From Ascochyta rabiei (lineage: Eukaryota; Ascomycota; Dothideomycetes; Pleosporales; Didymellaceae), in assembly GCF_004011695.2 (NCBI RefSeq), contig NC_082406.1, forward strand, positions 558,001 to 622,000: 64,000 nucleotides of DNA, in the 5' to 3' direction. The number at the start of each line of letters is the position of its first letter. Positions within the stretch are counted from its first letter, which is position 1. This document shows positions 33,758 to 44,995 of the stretch, in pieces. Made by a program: the position numbers and the translations under genes. The notes beneath the pieces are model-generated. The model saw only the letters and a list, made by a program, of their open reading frames with translations, was not told where the DNA came from and made no database searches.

Positions 33758-35763
33758 ATGAATTGGGCGCGCGACAGCACCTATATTGGCCATGCCGGGC
33801 CGGACTCTCGAAACGTGTTTCGTTACAGCAGACGGCCATCGATAGTCATCAAGATGATTCACAGGAATCAAGTGTGTTCACGATCCGGGGTCCTCGTTGC
33901 TTTAAACACTGACACAATACAGTACAAAGCACAGATATGGTCACTAGAAACTCACAGCGAGTGGCGAGACTGGCTAGAGAAAGTACTTTGAGCCCCAAAA
34001 ATATCGACGTGGTTTCTGCAATCGCTAACTTGCCACTTAGCAAGTTGACTGCTGCGACCGCGGTTTGGTCCTAATGTAGGATCCTTTCGAATTCACAACT
34101 CGAGCTGTGCTAACACAAGTTAAACATTAGACTGGCAAGACACGCCGCGGAACAGCCGGTCTTTTACGATGGGTCACAGCCTACATCGATCAACGACTGG
34201 CTTACTCACATTCAGAGTGATGCAGCACCTAGACATTGCATACGCCGCGCGAGTACGTTCGCGCAATTTTGTGAGAAGCAATCAGTGAGCCGGGAAAGCA
34301 CTTCGCCAACTCTAAGACAAGGGAGCGCTAAAGATCTCCCATTTTCCAAAAAGACGTTTGAGTGTATCAGCGAGAAACTACAGATTCACGACTCGATTTT
34401 ACGAGCTGTCAGTCGAACTGACATTCCAACGTTCAGTTGTGAGAAGGTGGAGATGATGCAGCGGTCAGCTTTTGGTAGGTCAGCATTACGTGAAGTTATA
34501 TCCTCTGAATGCTGACATTTTGTTCCAAGTTTACAACTGTCGAACGCCGAATTCATGGGAGTCAGACTTAGCGCTGTCATCAACGTACTTTGTCGACACA
34601 GGATGCACCTTTGCTGTCATGTACGGATGCTCTTTGACCACGGAGAGATTGGTGTTGAGAAAATTATGCACAGTTGAAGAGGGAGTAGCTCACCCGCTTT
34701 TGATTCCCGGGCTGCTCACCGAGCTAGAATTGATCAGGCATACACGTCTGGTTGAGTCGAGCATCACCGACGTGGAAACTAGAATCCTGGATCTCAATAT
34801 ACAAGCAGAAACTCTATCCAGTTTTCGACCGGCCGAGATAGAACGGAGGAATCAAGCGAAGCGTAGTGCATGGCTAGATTTGACATACCTGAGGAATTCT
34901 CTGGTCACATGGACTGAACAGCTTCAAAAGATGATTGATCACGCTCAAGTCTTGAAGTCAGGCTATTTCAATGAGTCTTTTGAGACTTTTGATATCGGAT
35001 CTCCTCAGCAACCGGACAACAAATCCGCTCAGTGTATCGAATTGACACCGCCAAGGAATTCTACCGCCTTTATGATAGACGACCGACAGCAAGACACAGA
35101 CGTCAGAAGCGTATCACAGGCCATCAGTTACAGCGAGAGGCAGTACCGCTACAGTCAAGAGCCATCCGACATCTACAGGCCAACAAGCACGTGCAATGGC
35201 ACCTGCAACCTGCCGGATGCTGAGATAGCACACGCGCAACAGATGCGAACTGTTGGAGCCAAAATAGCAGGCAGACTGGTTTCTATACGCGATGAGTACA
35301 AAGAGAAGATTAGAGACTGCACAATGCGCGTAGATGGCATGGCCATGGCGACCCAATGGGTAAACCCTCCGAACTAGCTTCTGGGCTACAACCCGCTAAC
35401 TGCAGTAGTCGCACAGTGAGACTGCTGTTGATATCGCCTTAGCAACAAGCCGCGACTCTAGAGTCATGCGGTCCATCTCCCTAGTCACCATGGTATTCCT
35501 TCCTGGAACGTTCTTCGCAGTAAGTTCAAGGATACCGGACATCTACCGCATGGTCACTTATGGTGTTCACGCAGACTGTCTTCTCTATGACGTTTTTCGA
35601 TTGGCACGACCAAAGCGGCGGTGCGCGTGTATCGAGCTATCTATGGATTTACATCGTTGTTACTGTCTTCTTCACGTCCATTACTATTGGACTCTGGTAC
35701 TTCTTCGTCATGTTTCGCCGGAAAGGACGAAGAGCTGGCGATGAAGAGAACGAGGTATTGTAA
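33758..35763 (+). CDS. CorA-like two-TM membrane protein
   Basis: Exons 33758..33982, 34041..34075, 34131..34474, 34530..35359, 35409..35519 and 35575..35763 join in frame to 577 aa. One more possible intron (33872..33922, 51 nt, GTGTGT..ACAG) is also in frame, so its use is uncertain and would give 560 aa. The C-terminal part shows the hallmark of fungal CorA-like proteins: SRDSRVMRSISLVTMVFLPGTFFATVFSMTFF as TM1, a short acidic loop, then TM2 (SSYLWIYIVVTVFFTSITIGLWYFF) and a basic end. The classic GMN ion-selectivity triplet at the end of TM1 is not present. The middle has long helices (LITELELIRHTRLVES-like; ERRNQAKRSAWLDLTYLRN), as in the CorA funnel. Such proteins are often found beside NLR or kinase genes in fungi. 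The 5' end is the least certain part. It is convergent with kinase B, with 87 bases between the stops. Confidence 0.82.
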
Positions 35764-35850
35764 GTTACCTTGATTCATCCAAAGAATTTGTGTCAAGTTT
35801 CGGACATTCATATGCTGCAAGGGCATAATTTCTTAAGGGCAGGCTTTACA

Positions 35851-37982
35851 CTAGGGATAGGTGTTACAATTCATGATGTGGCACAACAGCAAGCAAGACC
35901 CTATCAAGATCACCCAGATAGATACGGCGTTGAGTGTCCGTAGAGAGGATGCCGAATGCGAGTTCTTTTTTGAGATCTTTGGCGATAGTGGCATGCAATA
36001 GGTGGCATCTTGAATGCACCTCTGGTCAAGCAATCGAAGCTTATCCTCAATGGCGGTGCAACGGGCCCGATTTCTTGGGAACACTTGAAGGAGGTCGTTT
36101 TGTATGAGATTCAGCAGGTCTGAGTTGTACTCTGTGCAGAAATCGTGATTCTTCAACTTCTCAAACATCTTAGGCCAACAAGTCAGTCGAGTCTGCTGCA
36201 ATTGGGAAAAGTACTGACCTCGTCCATAGAAGGCTTTGTTTCAGCAAATCTATCATTCCTCTTGTCGAAGTTGAAGAAATTATCCTCTTGAATTTCTGCC
36301 GTGGAGTCTTGAAATCGTGCTTCAGTGAAGCGTGAGATACCATCATGGCCCATCAGACACCATACAGCAAATTCCAGCAAGACACAACCGAAGGACCAGA
36401 TATCGTATCGTGGAGAAACAAGCCCCTCGACCTCGAGCTCGGGCGCTCGATAGATGTCTGTCAATCCCTGAATATTACCTCGGGACTTCGAGCGCTCGGC
36501 ATGAAACTCGGCGAATCCGAAGTCAGAAATTTTCAGTATACCAAGCGAGCCCTCCGGGCCAGGACTCCTAAACCAGAGTATGTTGGTTGGCTTGATGTCT
36601 CCGTGTCTCCCGTGTGTCTTGCTGTCCTGGCCATCGAGACCTTTGACGTTGTTGGGATGGTGAATGATGCGCAGTGCGCTTGCAAGCCCAAGCATTTGCT
36701 TCGACATCCACATTGCAAACTCGTGGTTTTGGCAAGGCGGCAGAGAGTTCGTCTTCCAGAAATTCTCTAGGTCGCCATCTTCTGCCCAAGGAAAGATCAT
36801 ATTTAAACGATCTCTGTGTTCGTAGATTGCTAACAATCGTATCAGATGGTCGTGTGGTTGTTCATCGAACCTCAGTAGGGCTTGTATCTCCTTCAGTCCT
36901 TGATCGGGTCTGCTCTTCAACTCCTTCACTGCAAAGCACGGAGAGCCCTAGGAACGTTCAGCGGGGGTCTCAAGCCATCAATAGTGAAAAGGGGACCTTA
37001 CGTTATTACTTTTGTGATTGTAATGAGCAGGATGTATGATGATTTTGCGAACAAAAGAAAAGCCGCCCTCACGAAGTCCAGCTGCAAATTCAATGCCCAT
37101 GTTGGGTTTATCTTTAACGAAGGGTAGAATTTGTTGCGTCTCTAGCTTCCAGTGGCGGGAGCGCTGGTTCGGGTGGAAGTTCAAGGAAAAATAGGGCGCG
37201 AGGAACTGCCATTGCAAATTTCTGAAATGGTCACGATCGATGTTTTTCCATGAAGCGCCCTGAAACAAAGCTAACGGGGTTTGTGGCTTGTTCTTTGAAC
37301 CTCTATTATGTCTCAGAAATACATGCTTCTTCGGATGACTGTCGAAGAGCAAGGGAAGATCGATGTCGCTGACTTTTTCCTGGATAAAGGACTCAATTTC
37401 TGGTACTTTACTCATCATGCAAAGGATTGCAAATATCTTCCGTCTGGGAAATTTCCCTTCACAAATGATTCGAGCAGTTTCCAGAGTATTAGAAGACGGT
37501 GTGCAACGGTCGAGCTCCTCCCTGATAGTCTCTAGTGTAATGAGACTCTTCAATTTGTCTCGGGGTAGGAATAGAGGACTATTGTCTCCCGCTGAAGCGA
37601 TCATACCATCATGGAGAGCATCGTCCAAACTCCTGACTGTGTCCTCGTCGGTGACGTCAGCGCAGGTGTTTGTGATCCAACCAGCATCTAGCTGTGCGTT
37701 GTTTTTGAAACGTGTTTGCGCTGGCTGAAAACAGTCTGTCTTGCCGTTACTGGTGAATCCTGGCCTTGGAATTAACACAGCCTTGTCGCGGGGCGTTGGA
37801 CTCTCGCTTGCGGTGAACTCAGCCGGCACAAGGGTGTCCCGAAAACCGTCCGAGCGTACGTCTTGATTCTGTGGGTGTCAATAACTTTCTTCTAGACTGG
37901 GCGAGAAGCCTACATTGTCCAGACAGCTGTTGTGTGCACGGGGCGGTTCATTGTCTGAGTTCTCATGATCTGCATGGGTCAT
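35851..37982 (-). CDS. Protein kinase, non-RD (HGD) type, with C-terminal TM anchor (kinase B)
   Basis: Exons 37982..37914, 37868..37002, 36947..36219 and 36168..35851, all phase 0, give 660 aa. The N-terminal domain parallels kinase A (ITLETIREELDRC; RRKIFAILCMMS; SDIDLPLLFD). Kinase motifs: Gly loop GLREGGFSFVRK, VAIK lysine in CFAVKEL (about K320), catalytic loop RHGDIKPTNILW (HGD about 427-429), a proper DFG (SDFGFAEF, about 454-456), YRAPELE and YDIWSFGCVLLEF. The last exon adds a helical tail and a hydrophobic stretch at about 636-653 (VSIWVILIGSCLLLCHIM) four to seven residues from the end, a likely tail anchor. Kinase A lacks this. The start at 37982 needs the short 23-codon first exon; the 45-nt intron after it has GTAGGC..CACAG ends. 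Confidence 0.88.
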
Positions 37983-39891
37983 GCTGTACACCTTGACACA
38001 GCGCTATTTCTGTGACCAATGACCTTCTTGGTGGTATCTTAAGTGCTGTCGGAAAAGTCGTTATAAAGGTCTTCGTGGACGGCAATGGGAGGTCATGCGG
38101 TCTACCTCGAACGTCGGAGTGGGCATTTGATCACAGCCCTTCAGCCTTCACCTTTATAGCCTTGAAACTGCTCTGCTTCTACAGCATTCAGGCAGAGCCT
38201 TACGGTAGGAATCTGGAAGCGAGAGGCTCTCGATCGGCGAACCGAACAGATTTGATTGAAGCACGCCACCCTTCCCGTGACATGTGTGAGATCTGGGTGT
38301 AAGCAACTGCACCAATGGTAGCAGGCGTGCATGATGATGGTGGGAAGGCTGACATTGTGCGTGAGCGTGAAAAGCCACACGTAAGAAAGCATACTAGCCC
38401 TCGCTGATAGATTAGTTTGATTGGTACAAACAGAGAGCAAATGCATTTCTGCCGCGTAAAGCTTGAAACATCGGTGAATGCTCTGCACGAGCGAGAGGAA
38501 GATATTAATCAGCCTGGCGCGACTGTACTGCACTATTCACATTATGGCATGACGCATGCATTGCGCCACCACCAGCTCTTCAATTGTTGAGACACTACTA
38601 AAGTGGAGTCCTCCGTTGGGTCAATCACGGTATCATCATTTTCACAAAGCCAGAAGCACAATTTCTTGAGACAAGAACACATCTTTCGTTGCTGCGCTCA
38701 CTCAAAAGACATAGCACCACGGTTCACATTTTGTGAGGAATAGTCTTGAGATGGTACGCTCTTCGGATAGCTCCCTTGACATGCAGTATCAGCATTATGT
38801 ACCTGCAAAATGCATATCAAGTCCCAGTAGCCTCTTGAGAGCGATGGACCAGTTGGCCGGACATGGGAAATACCATATTGAAGTGAGTGAATCATGGTCA
38901 GTATCGCGTTCCAGGTGTTTAGCGGCTGATGAGAGAACTCAGATGAGGCGGAATGTGTACAACATAATGCTGCACGAGGACATCAATGTTGTAAGTATTA
39001 ATGTTTGCAGTTCAAATGTAACATATTCTGAACACTTAGCCGACAGAGATCTATCGTCCATCAAAGCTGGCATAGTTAGGAGGATGACGATGTGGGACAA
39101 TAGCGAGCTAGCCTTCATCCGAAGCATCTAGATCGATCGATATCAAAGAGGATGATATATCCCTAGGTTTTGCTTTCCAATCTCCTTAATTTGTCGCGGT
39201 TACTACGCTGTTCTGTCTTAAGTTCTCACTTGTTTTTGTCTCTTTCAGAAACTGTTGAGAGGGGGAGCTATGGTCACATTGGAGCGGTTTTCCCTCTACT
39301 CCATATCCGTGAACTGATAACACGGCTGTTTATGGGAATTTAAGACGCATTCTTATCGTGGTACTTAACAGGAATCTTCGCTTGTCTTGTCAACGGTCCT
39401 GTATGTGGCTGTTCGGAACCACGTTCAGGTGCCATGTTGCCTAGCATCCTTTCTTTATTGACATTCGAAGTTAGCTTTATGAATGGACGTGCATCTTTGA
39501 AACCCCTCAGATTACTCAAAATCTACTTTTGGTTTGACGACCATGCTTGTCACGGCTATTTGACACAGCCTGCTCTTTCATCTGTGCAATTACAGTCGGA
39601 CTTGTCAATTGAGTGAGCGTCAAGATAGCCATCGCTGGCATGTGTTCTATACACGACCCAGGGCCTGTTGTAGTGAACACATCGATCTTTTGTACCGACT
39701 GCTTTCACTGAGACGGCCATGTTAGATAGCTATGGTGCGTCGCTCTTCCTCGCAAATCAGATCATCAATGACACTTACTTTCTGTCACGGGTATATACTG
39801 TTCGAATCCCAGTACCCACATCTGTTGGATTACTGTACCTTTTTGGTCAGCGTAGCCGAGGTGGGTTCGAGCCAAGGCCTCACACTTTTTG

Positions 39892-39907
39892 CCCCCCCCC
39901 CCCCCCC
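39892..39907. repeat. C16 homopolymer
   Basis: Sixteen consecutive C bases on the plus strand, just before the TA-rich block. It is a common site of assembly or sequencing error, so its exact length is uncertain. Confidence 0.85.
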
Positions 39908-40009
39908 TGGTGGGATTTTGGATACCGCCAGCTTACGCACCCCTATATATCTTCCTATGCATCGTCTCCCTAGTTCTTGTTACTAAACTACCCCTGTGGC
40001 GCACATTTG

Positions 40010-40440
40010 GTTCTTAGGGCACCGAACTATTTGTTGTGTAGTAAACTAATATCTAGTTTACAGAGCACTAAACATTTAGTGTTAGGTACACTAATTTTTA
40101 ACTAGTTACGCAAAATTAATTTTAGTGCTCTAGAAGCTAGGCATTTGTACTATTTAAACGAGCGCAAGGCAAGTGTAATAAGGTGACCTCTACTAAGTAT
40201 TAGCACTATCTCTAGCTCTCCTAATTTCTCCTGCTTTCTTATACTCTTACCCTAGCTACACCTATATCTATACCCTAGTGTATATTTAAATTATTAACAT
40301 GTAGGTAAAATTTAGCTAGATTGCGTAAATTTGGTATATTTAAGGCTATAGTGTAGGTAGTTAGGGAGTAGGAGGGTACCTGTTAGGTGCTAAGAACAAA
40401 GGAGTGTTCTCTAGGTAGCAAGAACACTAAGTTGCATCCA
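40010..40440. repeat. TA-rich block, probable mutated (RIP-like) repeat relic
   Basis: Base composition changes sharply here from about half GC to strongly AT-rich. The block is full of TA, CTA and TAG steps (for example CTAGTTTACAGAGCACTAAA) and has no coding capacity. C-to-T change at CpA sites, as in repeat-induced point mutation, produces such TpA enrichment in ascomycetes. The parent element cannot be recognised and no terminal repeats were found. Confidence 0.5.
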
Positions 40441-41337
40441 ATAACCAGATAGAAGCGGAAAAGGCCAACGTTACGTTGCACCAAACTTGTCAAGTGTGCA
40501 GAGCACCGAAGAATGCCTGTTTGGTGTCCTGGAAACCGACTATACTCCTAAAGGACTACACGATTACTATGCTGCTTGCATATGCCTACTCTCCTAAAAG
40601 CCACCCGCAATCCCCAGCAGCACAGCAGGGGAAACACACTAACCTCTCCACATCACATACCCACCCTAAACCACCCCCTTGACCAGCTTACCAGCTACTA
40701 GCAACGAGCAATACCCCAACACCCCCTCTCAATCCACAAGAACCACACCGCTCCTCCACACCACCGTGCAAGGTTGCATTGCACTGTCTGCATGCAGAAG
40801 CACCGTTTTCGCTGCCATCTCCGACGCTCTCACCAACTGCAGGGATTAGCTTGTGTGCCGGGTAGAGGACGACTTCGAGGAGTTTACGCGCTAGCGGTAT
40901 ACAGGAACATGGTTATTGCGATCAATCTGTGGAATCTACTCAGCACCCGCTACTTGATTCAAGTGCAAAGGAATGGAAGTTCCAATCAATCTTCACTTAT
41001 AAGACCTGCAGGAGTTGTGTGTGAGTCTGCAGAGGGTGTTCTTTGCGTTGCTAGTGCGTGGAATGCTGGAAAAGAGATGTAGAGGCAGCATGTGTCTTAG
41101 TGGGGGGTGGAGGATGGATGGGAGAATGGGCGGTCGTGGTAGATTTAGATGCAAATGCATGTAGAAAGAGAAATCTAGGGTTCCGATGTGAGGATTTCTA
41201 GGGGTGTAGATGGGTTGGAGAGGTTAATGGCAAATATGTTAGGAAGTGGAATTGCGAAAGCTAAGAGATTGGCAGCAGCACGATGCACGTTTAGCACGTG
41301 GAGGATGATATTGTCATGGTGTTTCTAACAGCGGGTG

Positions 41338-42588
41338 CTATGCTCTGAACCAAGCGGCTATCCACCAACTTCCCAGCAGCACAGCAATGAGCGCGGCGAG
41401 CATAGCGTTGCCTTTCTTCGTCAAAGCAAGGTATGACGCCGCACCTACCATGATCTCCCACCGTCGAGCGGCTTCTTGCCTTGATTTCCATTCAGGATTG
41501 ATGGAGTAAGGTGCTTCGACCCGGCTACCGTGTGCTGGAATTGGTTTGTCGTCGACACGCACGGATAGAGCCACAGGTCGGTGATCTGACGTCGATTGTA
41601 CCGGAAGGGCTGTGTAGATCTGGGGCTCAAGCTTTGACGTGTGGGAAGGCAGGTACAGTATCCTGTCGCACCACGATGGGTAGCGGTGTTTGGCCCATTG
41701 CCATTCGTTGTCGCTGTTGTGCGACGTGGAGTATTTGTAGGTCGGAGGAAAGGTTATGGGTAGCTCCTCGAGACCATGGAGGGTGCGGTTAGCTTCCTTC
41801 TCCCTTATAAGCTGGTCCCGACTCAACAGCTGCGAGAAATGCTTTGGTGATGATTCGGCGGCCGTCATCGAAGGGAATGATCTATGAGCATCCTCGTCAG
41901 GCGAGGCATCGTGCGTCCGGTAGTTGAGGTCTCCGAAAAAGAACACATGGCTACCAGCGGTGAAGAGGCCGTTCTTGTCGCCAGGCGCTTTGTGCGAACT
42001 GGGCAAGGGCCTCTCTTCACTGGAGCTGTATGCCGAATCGTCGTGATTGACGAAAACCAAGTTGCGTACAAGGTTCTCCCAATCTTTGTTCCTAGCATCC
42101 ACGTTCTTCTCTGAGGGCGCAAGATGGGCAGCAGCAAAGCTGAGGTTCAGTGTCTCCTCGGAAGCTGAGGTCGGGCACGAAACGCCTACGCGCATAGCAA
42201 CTGCGCCCTTGTTGCCCATGTTGGAGAAGCCAACGCCGGCTCCAGCTGACTGTATCCATTGTATGCGCTGGGTGAAGCTTGGCTTTGCAAAAATCATGAG
42301 GGCCGTCATGCCTATACTGCGGGTTGCGACATGCTCGAGTCGCTGACTGCCCTGGCTATGCAGATCTGCTGCAAGCTGGACGGTCGTGGTGACGCGGTCG
42401 AAGTAGGGCTTCAGATACGAGCCGCCAAGGAATGAGTAGGCGATGGGTGCAACTTCTTGTAGGGAGATGGCGACAATGTCTGGGACTGGAGCGCCTTTGG
42501 GCAGGGCATCGAAGAAAGAGGGCGCAAGTGATTGGGGATCCGCGAGCGTGCGTGCACAGTTGAACGTCAGGAGGTACAAATCAAACAT
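41338..42588 (-). CDS. INP54: INP54-type inositol polyphosphate 5-phosphatase, tail-anchored
   Basis: A single exon gives 416 aa. The catalytic 5-phosphatase domain fills residues 1 to about 345: LLTFNCART at the start, ISLQEV (metal-binding Glu), GFSNMGNKGAVA, FFFGDLNYR (motif 1), PSWCDRILY (motif 2) and SDHRPVALSV at the end. A C-terminal hydrophobic segment (about 395-412, MLAALIAVLLGSWWIAAWF) with Lys before it is a tail anchor, as in yeast Inp54, which is held on the ER and removes the 5-phosphate of PI(4,5)P2. Length fits the yeast type rather than the larger synaptojanin type. No Sac or proline-rich domain. Confidence 0.92.
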   Translation of the reverse strand: MFDLYLLTFNCARTLADPQSLAPSFFDALPKGAPVPDIVAISLQEVAPIAYSFLGGSYLKPYFDRVTTTVQLAADLHSQGSQRLEHVATRSIGMTALMIFAKPSFTQRIQWIQSAGAGVGFSNMGNKGAVAMRVGVSCPTSASEETLNLSFAAAHLAPSEKNVDARNKDWENLVRNLVFVNHDDSAYSSSEERPLPSSHKAPGDKNGLFTAGSHVFFFGDLNYRTHDASPDEDAHRSFPSMTAAESSPKHFSQLLSRDQLIREKEANRTLHGLEELPITFPPTYKYSTSHNSDNEWQWAKHRYPSWCDRILYLPSHTSKLEPQIYTALPVQSTSDHRPVALSVRVDDKPIPAHGSRVEAPYSINPEWKSRQEAARRWEIMVGAASYLALTKKGNAMLAALIAVLLGSWWIAAWFRA

Positions 42589-43397
42589 GGCGAGATGTCA
42601 GGCCATGCGCAGATGCTGGAAACGCGCCGGTCAGCATCGCTGGGCTCCTTTGGGCGCCGTTTGGGCTACCCGTGGCAGGGACCGAGCCTGTCGGCGGACG
42701 GTTGACGTGGGGGGTTTGAAGCTGAAGGAAAATGGCAAAGGCATACTATGGTTTCTTCAAAAGGTACTCTGAGGGATGCACTCGGCTAGGAGTGCCCAGT
42801 CGTGCCTCGACTTCGAGTGCTTGCGTGTCAACAAGCGTGAGATATGCGTCACGGTGTTGGGCTTCCCCGTACAATCGGCCCTCGCGGGGGAGAGGCCAAG
42901 CGAGATGGCACTGCTGGGTTCCACAAGGGTCTTGGAGGTGGAGACTGGAGTGCGACGGCGTGCAGAAAAGAGAGTACCTGGTTGGGGATGAGGGAGTGTT
43001 GCTAGAAGATCGTGGGCCTCCCTGCATCGATTGTCCTTCCGCCGACGTCATTGCCATCAGCAAAAGAATGGTGGGGAGCTTGGAGCTCCAAATCCGGAGC
43101 TGCTTCAACAGCTTCAAAACAATCAATCGAAGCAATTACGCCGTGGAACTGTCATACGACTCACTTGCGATTGCCTTCGTTCTACTCGTTTAGTTCTTCG
43201 ACTGTTCAAACCTGTGTGCCCAATTCCCTTGGGTGAGTCGATCGTCGCGAGGCGCTTTCACGGACGGGATCTAGAAGCCTTGTCGCGACTGACGATATCT
43301 GAGCACAAGCTGCAGCTGCATAGCCTTTTAAACAGCCGCTTATCCCCCGAAAAACGCCACTTGGAGCTTCCCTTCCACTTCAGACTTCTCCTTCAAC
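42589..43397. other. Divergent promoter region between INP54-like gene and SDR gene
   Basis: An open minus-strand frame of 129 codons (42746..43135) starts at TTG and has no domain. It is more likely chance. Promoters for both flanking genes must lie here. Confidence 0.45.
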
Positions 43398-44610
43398 ATG
43401 TTCAGAGCACAGATTGGCCGCCAGGTTGCGCGTGCAGCCAGAGTGCAGGCTCCAAGAGCTGCATTCCGCCCTGCCACTGCTTCTGTCCGTCCCTTCACAA
43501 GCTCCGTGAGCCGGTTCGACAAGAGCACTGAGGGAGATCATGACGCGGGCTCGTCGTCAGCTGCGCCCGGAGAGAGCGGAGACCACGAGGGCCAGTTTGC
43601 CCGCACAAGGGAGGACATTGTGGTAGAGTACCCTGAGGAGAAGGACCTCCCTCCTTCGCAGCCCGTTCAAGGCCGTGGAGGCTTCCATTTCAAGCGCACG
43701 CTCGCTACTTTCTCTATGGAGGGTAAGACTGCGATCGTCACGGGAGGAGCGCGAGGACTGGGTCTGGTCATGGCCCAAGCTTTGGTCACCTCCGGCGCCG
43801 ATGTTGCCATTGTCGACATGAACAAGGAGGAGGCTCAGCGGTCCGCTGAGGGGCTCATTGATCTGTTCAAGAAGGAGAACGATTCGGGCTACACCAGGTG
43901 AGTTGCACGTTGCACGTTGCTTGACATTGGTCTCTGCTGACCCATTCACCAAGGCTGCCCAAAGTCACCGCTCACTACTGCGATGTCTCGAGCCCGGACT
44001 CTGTAAACGAGTCGTTTGCTGAGATTGTCCAAACACACGGCAAGGTCGACAACCTCGTCACTTCTGCCGGCTTCACCGAAAACTACGATGCGATTTCGTA
44101 CCCTCACGACCGCATGCAGAAGCTCTGGGGCGTCAATGTCGACGGCACGTACCTGTACGCGGTCGCTGTCGCGAAGCACCTGATGGAGCGCAAGGCGCCC
44201 GGCAGCGTGGTCATGATTGGCAGCATGTCTGGGTCCATTGTCAACGTACCGCAGCCGCAGGCTCCCTACAACGCAGCCAAAGCTGCCGTGCGGCACTTGG
44301 CTGCTAGTCTGGCGGTGGAGTGGTCGCACGCCGGCATTCGCGTCAACTGCATCTCGCCCGGCTACATGCTCACAGCTCTGTGAGTGCGCTAGCTTTGAAG
44401 TCAGGATCCATGTGCTAACCGTCGTGCAGGACCAAGAAGATCCTCGACGACAACCCGGAGCTGCAGAAGCAGTGGACCTCGCTCATCCCCATGGGCAAGA
44501 TGGGCCGTCCTGAGGACCTGATGGGTGCTGTCACTTTCCTGTCCAGCGACGCCAGTCTGTACGTGAACGGCGCAGATCTGCGTGTTGACGGAGCCTACAC
44601 GTGCACTTAG
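43398..44610 (+). CDS. Short-chain dehydrogenase/reductase with mitochondrial-type presequence
   Basis: Exons 43398..43897, 43954..44379 and 44430..44610, both introns phase 2, give 368 aa. The first about 40 residues are basic, hydrophobic and Ser-rich (MFRAQIGRQVARAARVQ ... FTSSVSRF), typical of import into mitochondria. The NAD(P) Rossmann motif TGGARGLG lies near residue 115. NLVTSAG, NVDGTYLY and the catalytic YNAAK are in classical SDR order, and the C-terminal part ends in DGAYTCT. The type resembles mannitol/arabinitol or sorbose dehydrogenases of fungi. The exact substrate cannot be read from sequence, and the presequence, if real, differs from the usual cytosolic location of that group. 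Confidence 0.92.
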
Positions 44611-44616
44611 TGAGTT

Positions 44617-44660
44617 GGGTAGGGTAGGGTAGGGTGGAGGTGGAGGTGGAGGTAGGTGGA
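44617..44660. repeat. G-rich repeat just after the SDR stop
   Basis: GGGTA repeats four times (44617..44634), then GGTGGA-type units follow to about 44660. Four runs of three G separated by TA could form a G-quadruplex in the 3' flank or transcript of the SDR gene. Confidence 0.7.
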
Positions 44661-44995
44661 AGTTCTTGTGCGATCAGATAGAGTAGGGGATACTGTACGA
44701 TCAGACAGAGTGGAGACGGTGTTGTCGATGAATGCAAGTGTTGAAACTCGTAGTTCGCGCCTCAGTGGCTCAGTTCAGTGGCGCAGTGGCTCACTGCTAT
44801 GACGGAGCGGAGACTTGGTGTGGAGCGGCCCGGGCGGCTTAGGTTAGTGCACGCACGCCGCTCACCTCCCCAGATGAGACACAGCGGCTCTCAGCGCGGC
44901 CCCGAAGACCGAAGACAACGTCGACAGCTGCCACGGCGAAGAACGCACCTCTGCTGCGCGCAATGCAGCACTCCCACATGGTCCCTGCCACCTAG

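Larger units (their letters stand above)
37983..41337. other. 3.3 kb gene-poor region
   Basis: Contains a 126-codon frame from ATG 38751 to 39131 with no domain, a C16 run, and a TA-rich block (separate entries). No gene is supported. CA-rich, pyrimidine-rich sequence at 40590-40770 resembles a promoter or leader but no ORF follows it. Confidence 0.5.

Noticed and set aside
38751..39131. 126-codon plus-strand frame with an ATG
   Set aside because: No recognisable domain or homology pattern; composition is close to the flanking non-coding DNA. It could be a small gene but I cannot support it.
39800..39885. tRNA-like B boxes (TTCGAATCC and GGTTCGAGCC)
   Set aside because: Neither has a pairing T stem of five bases with an acceptor stem upstream; no A box at the right distance.
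42746..43135. 129-codon minus-strand frame between INP54 and the SDR gene
   Set aside because: Starts at TTG, no domain, and sits in a divergent promoter region.
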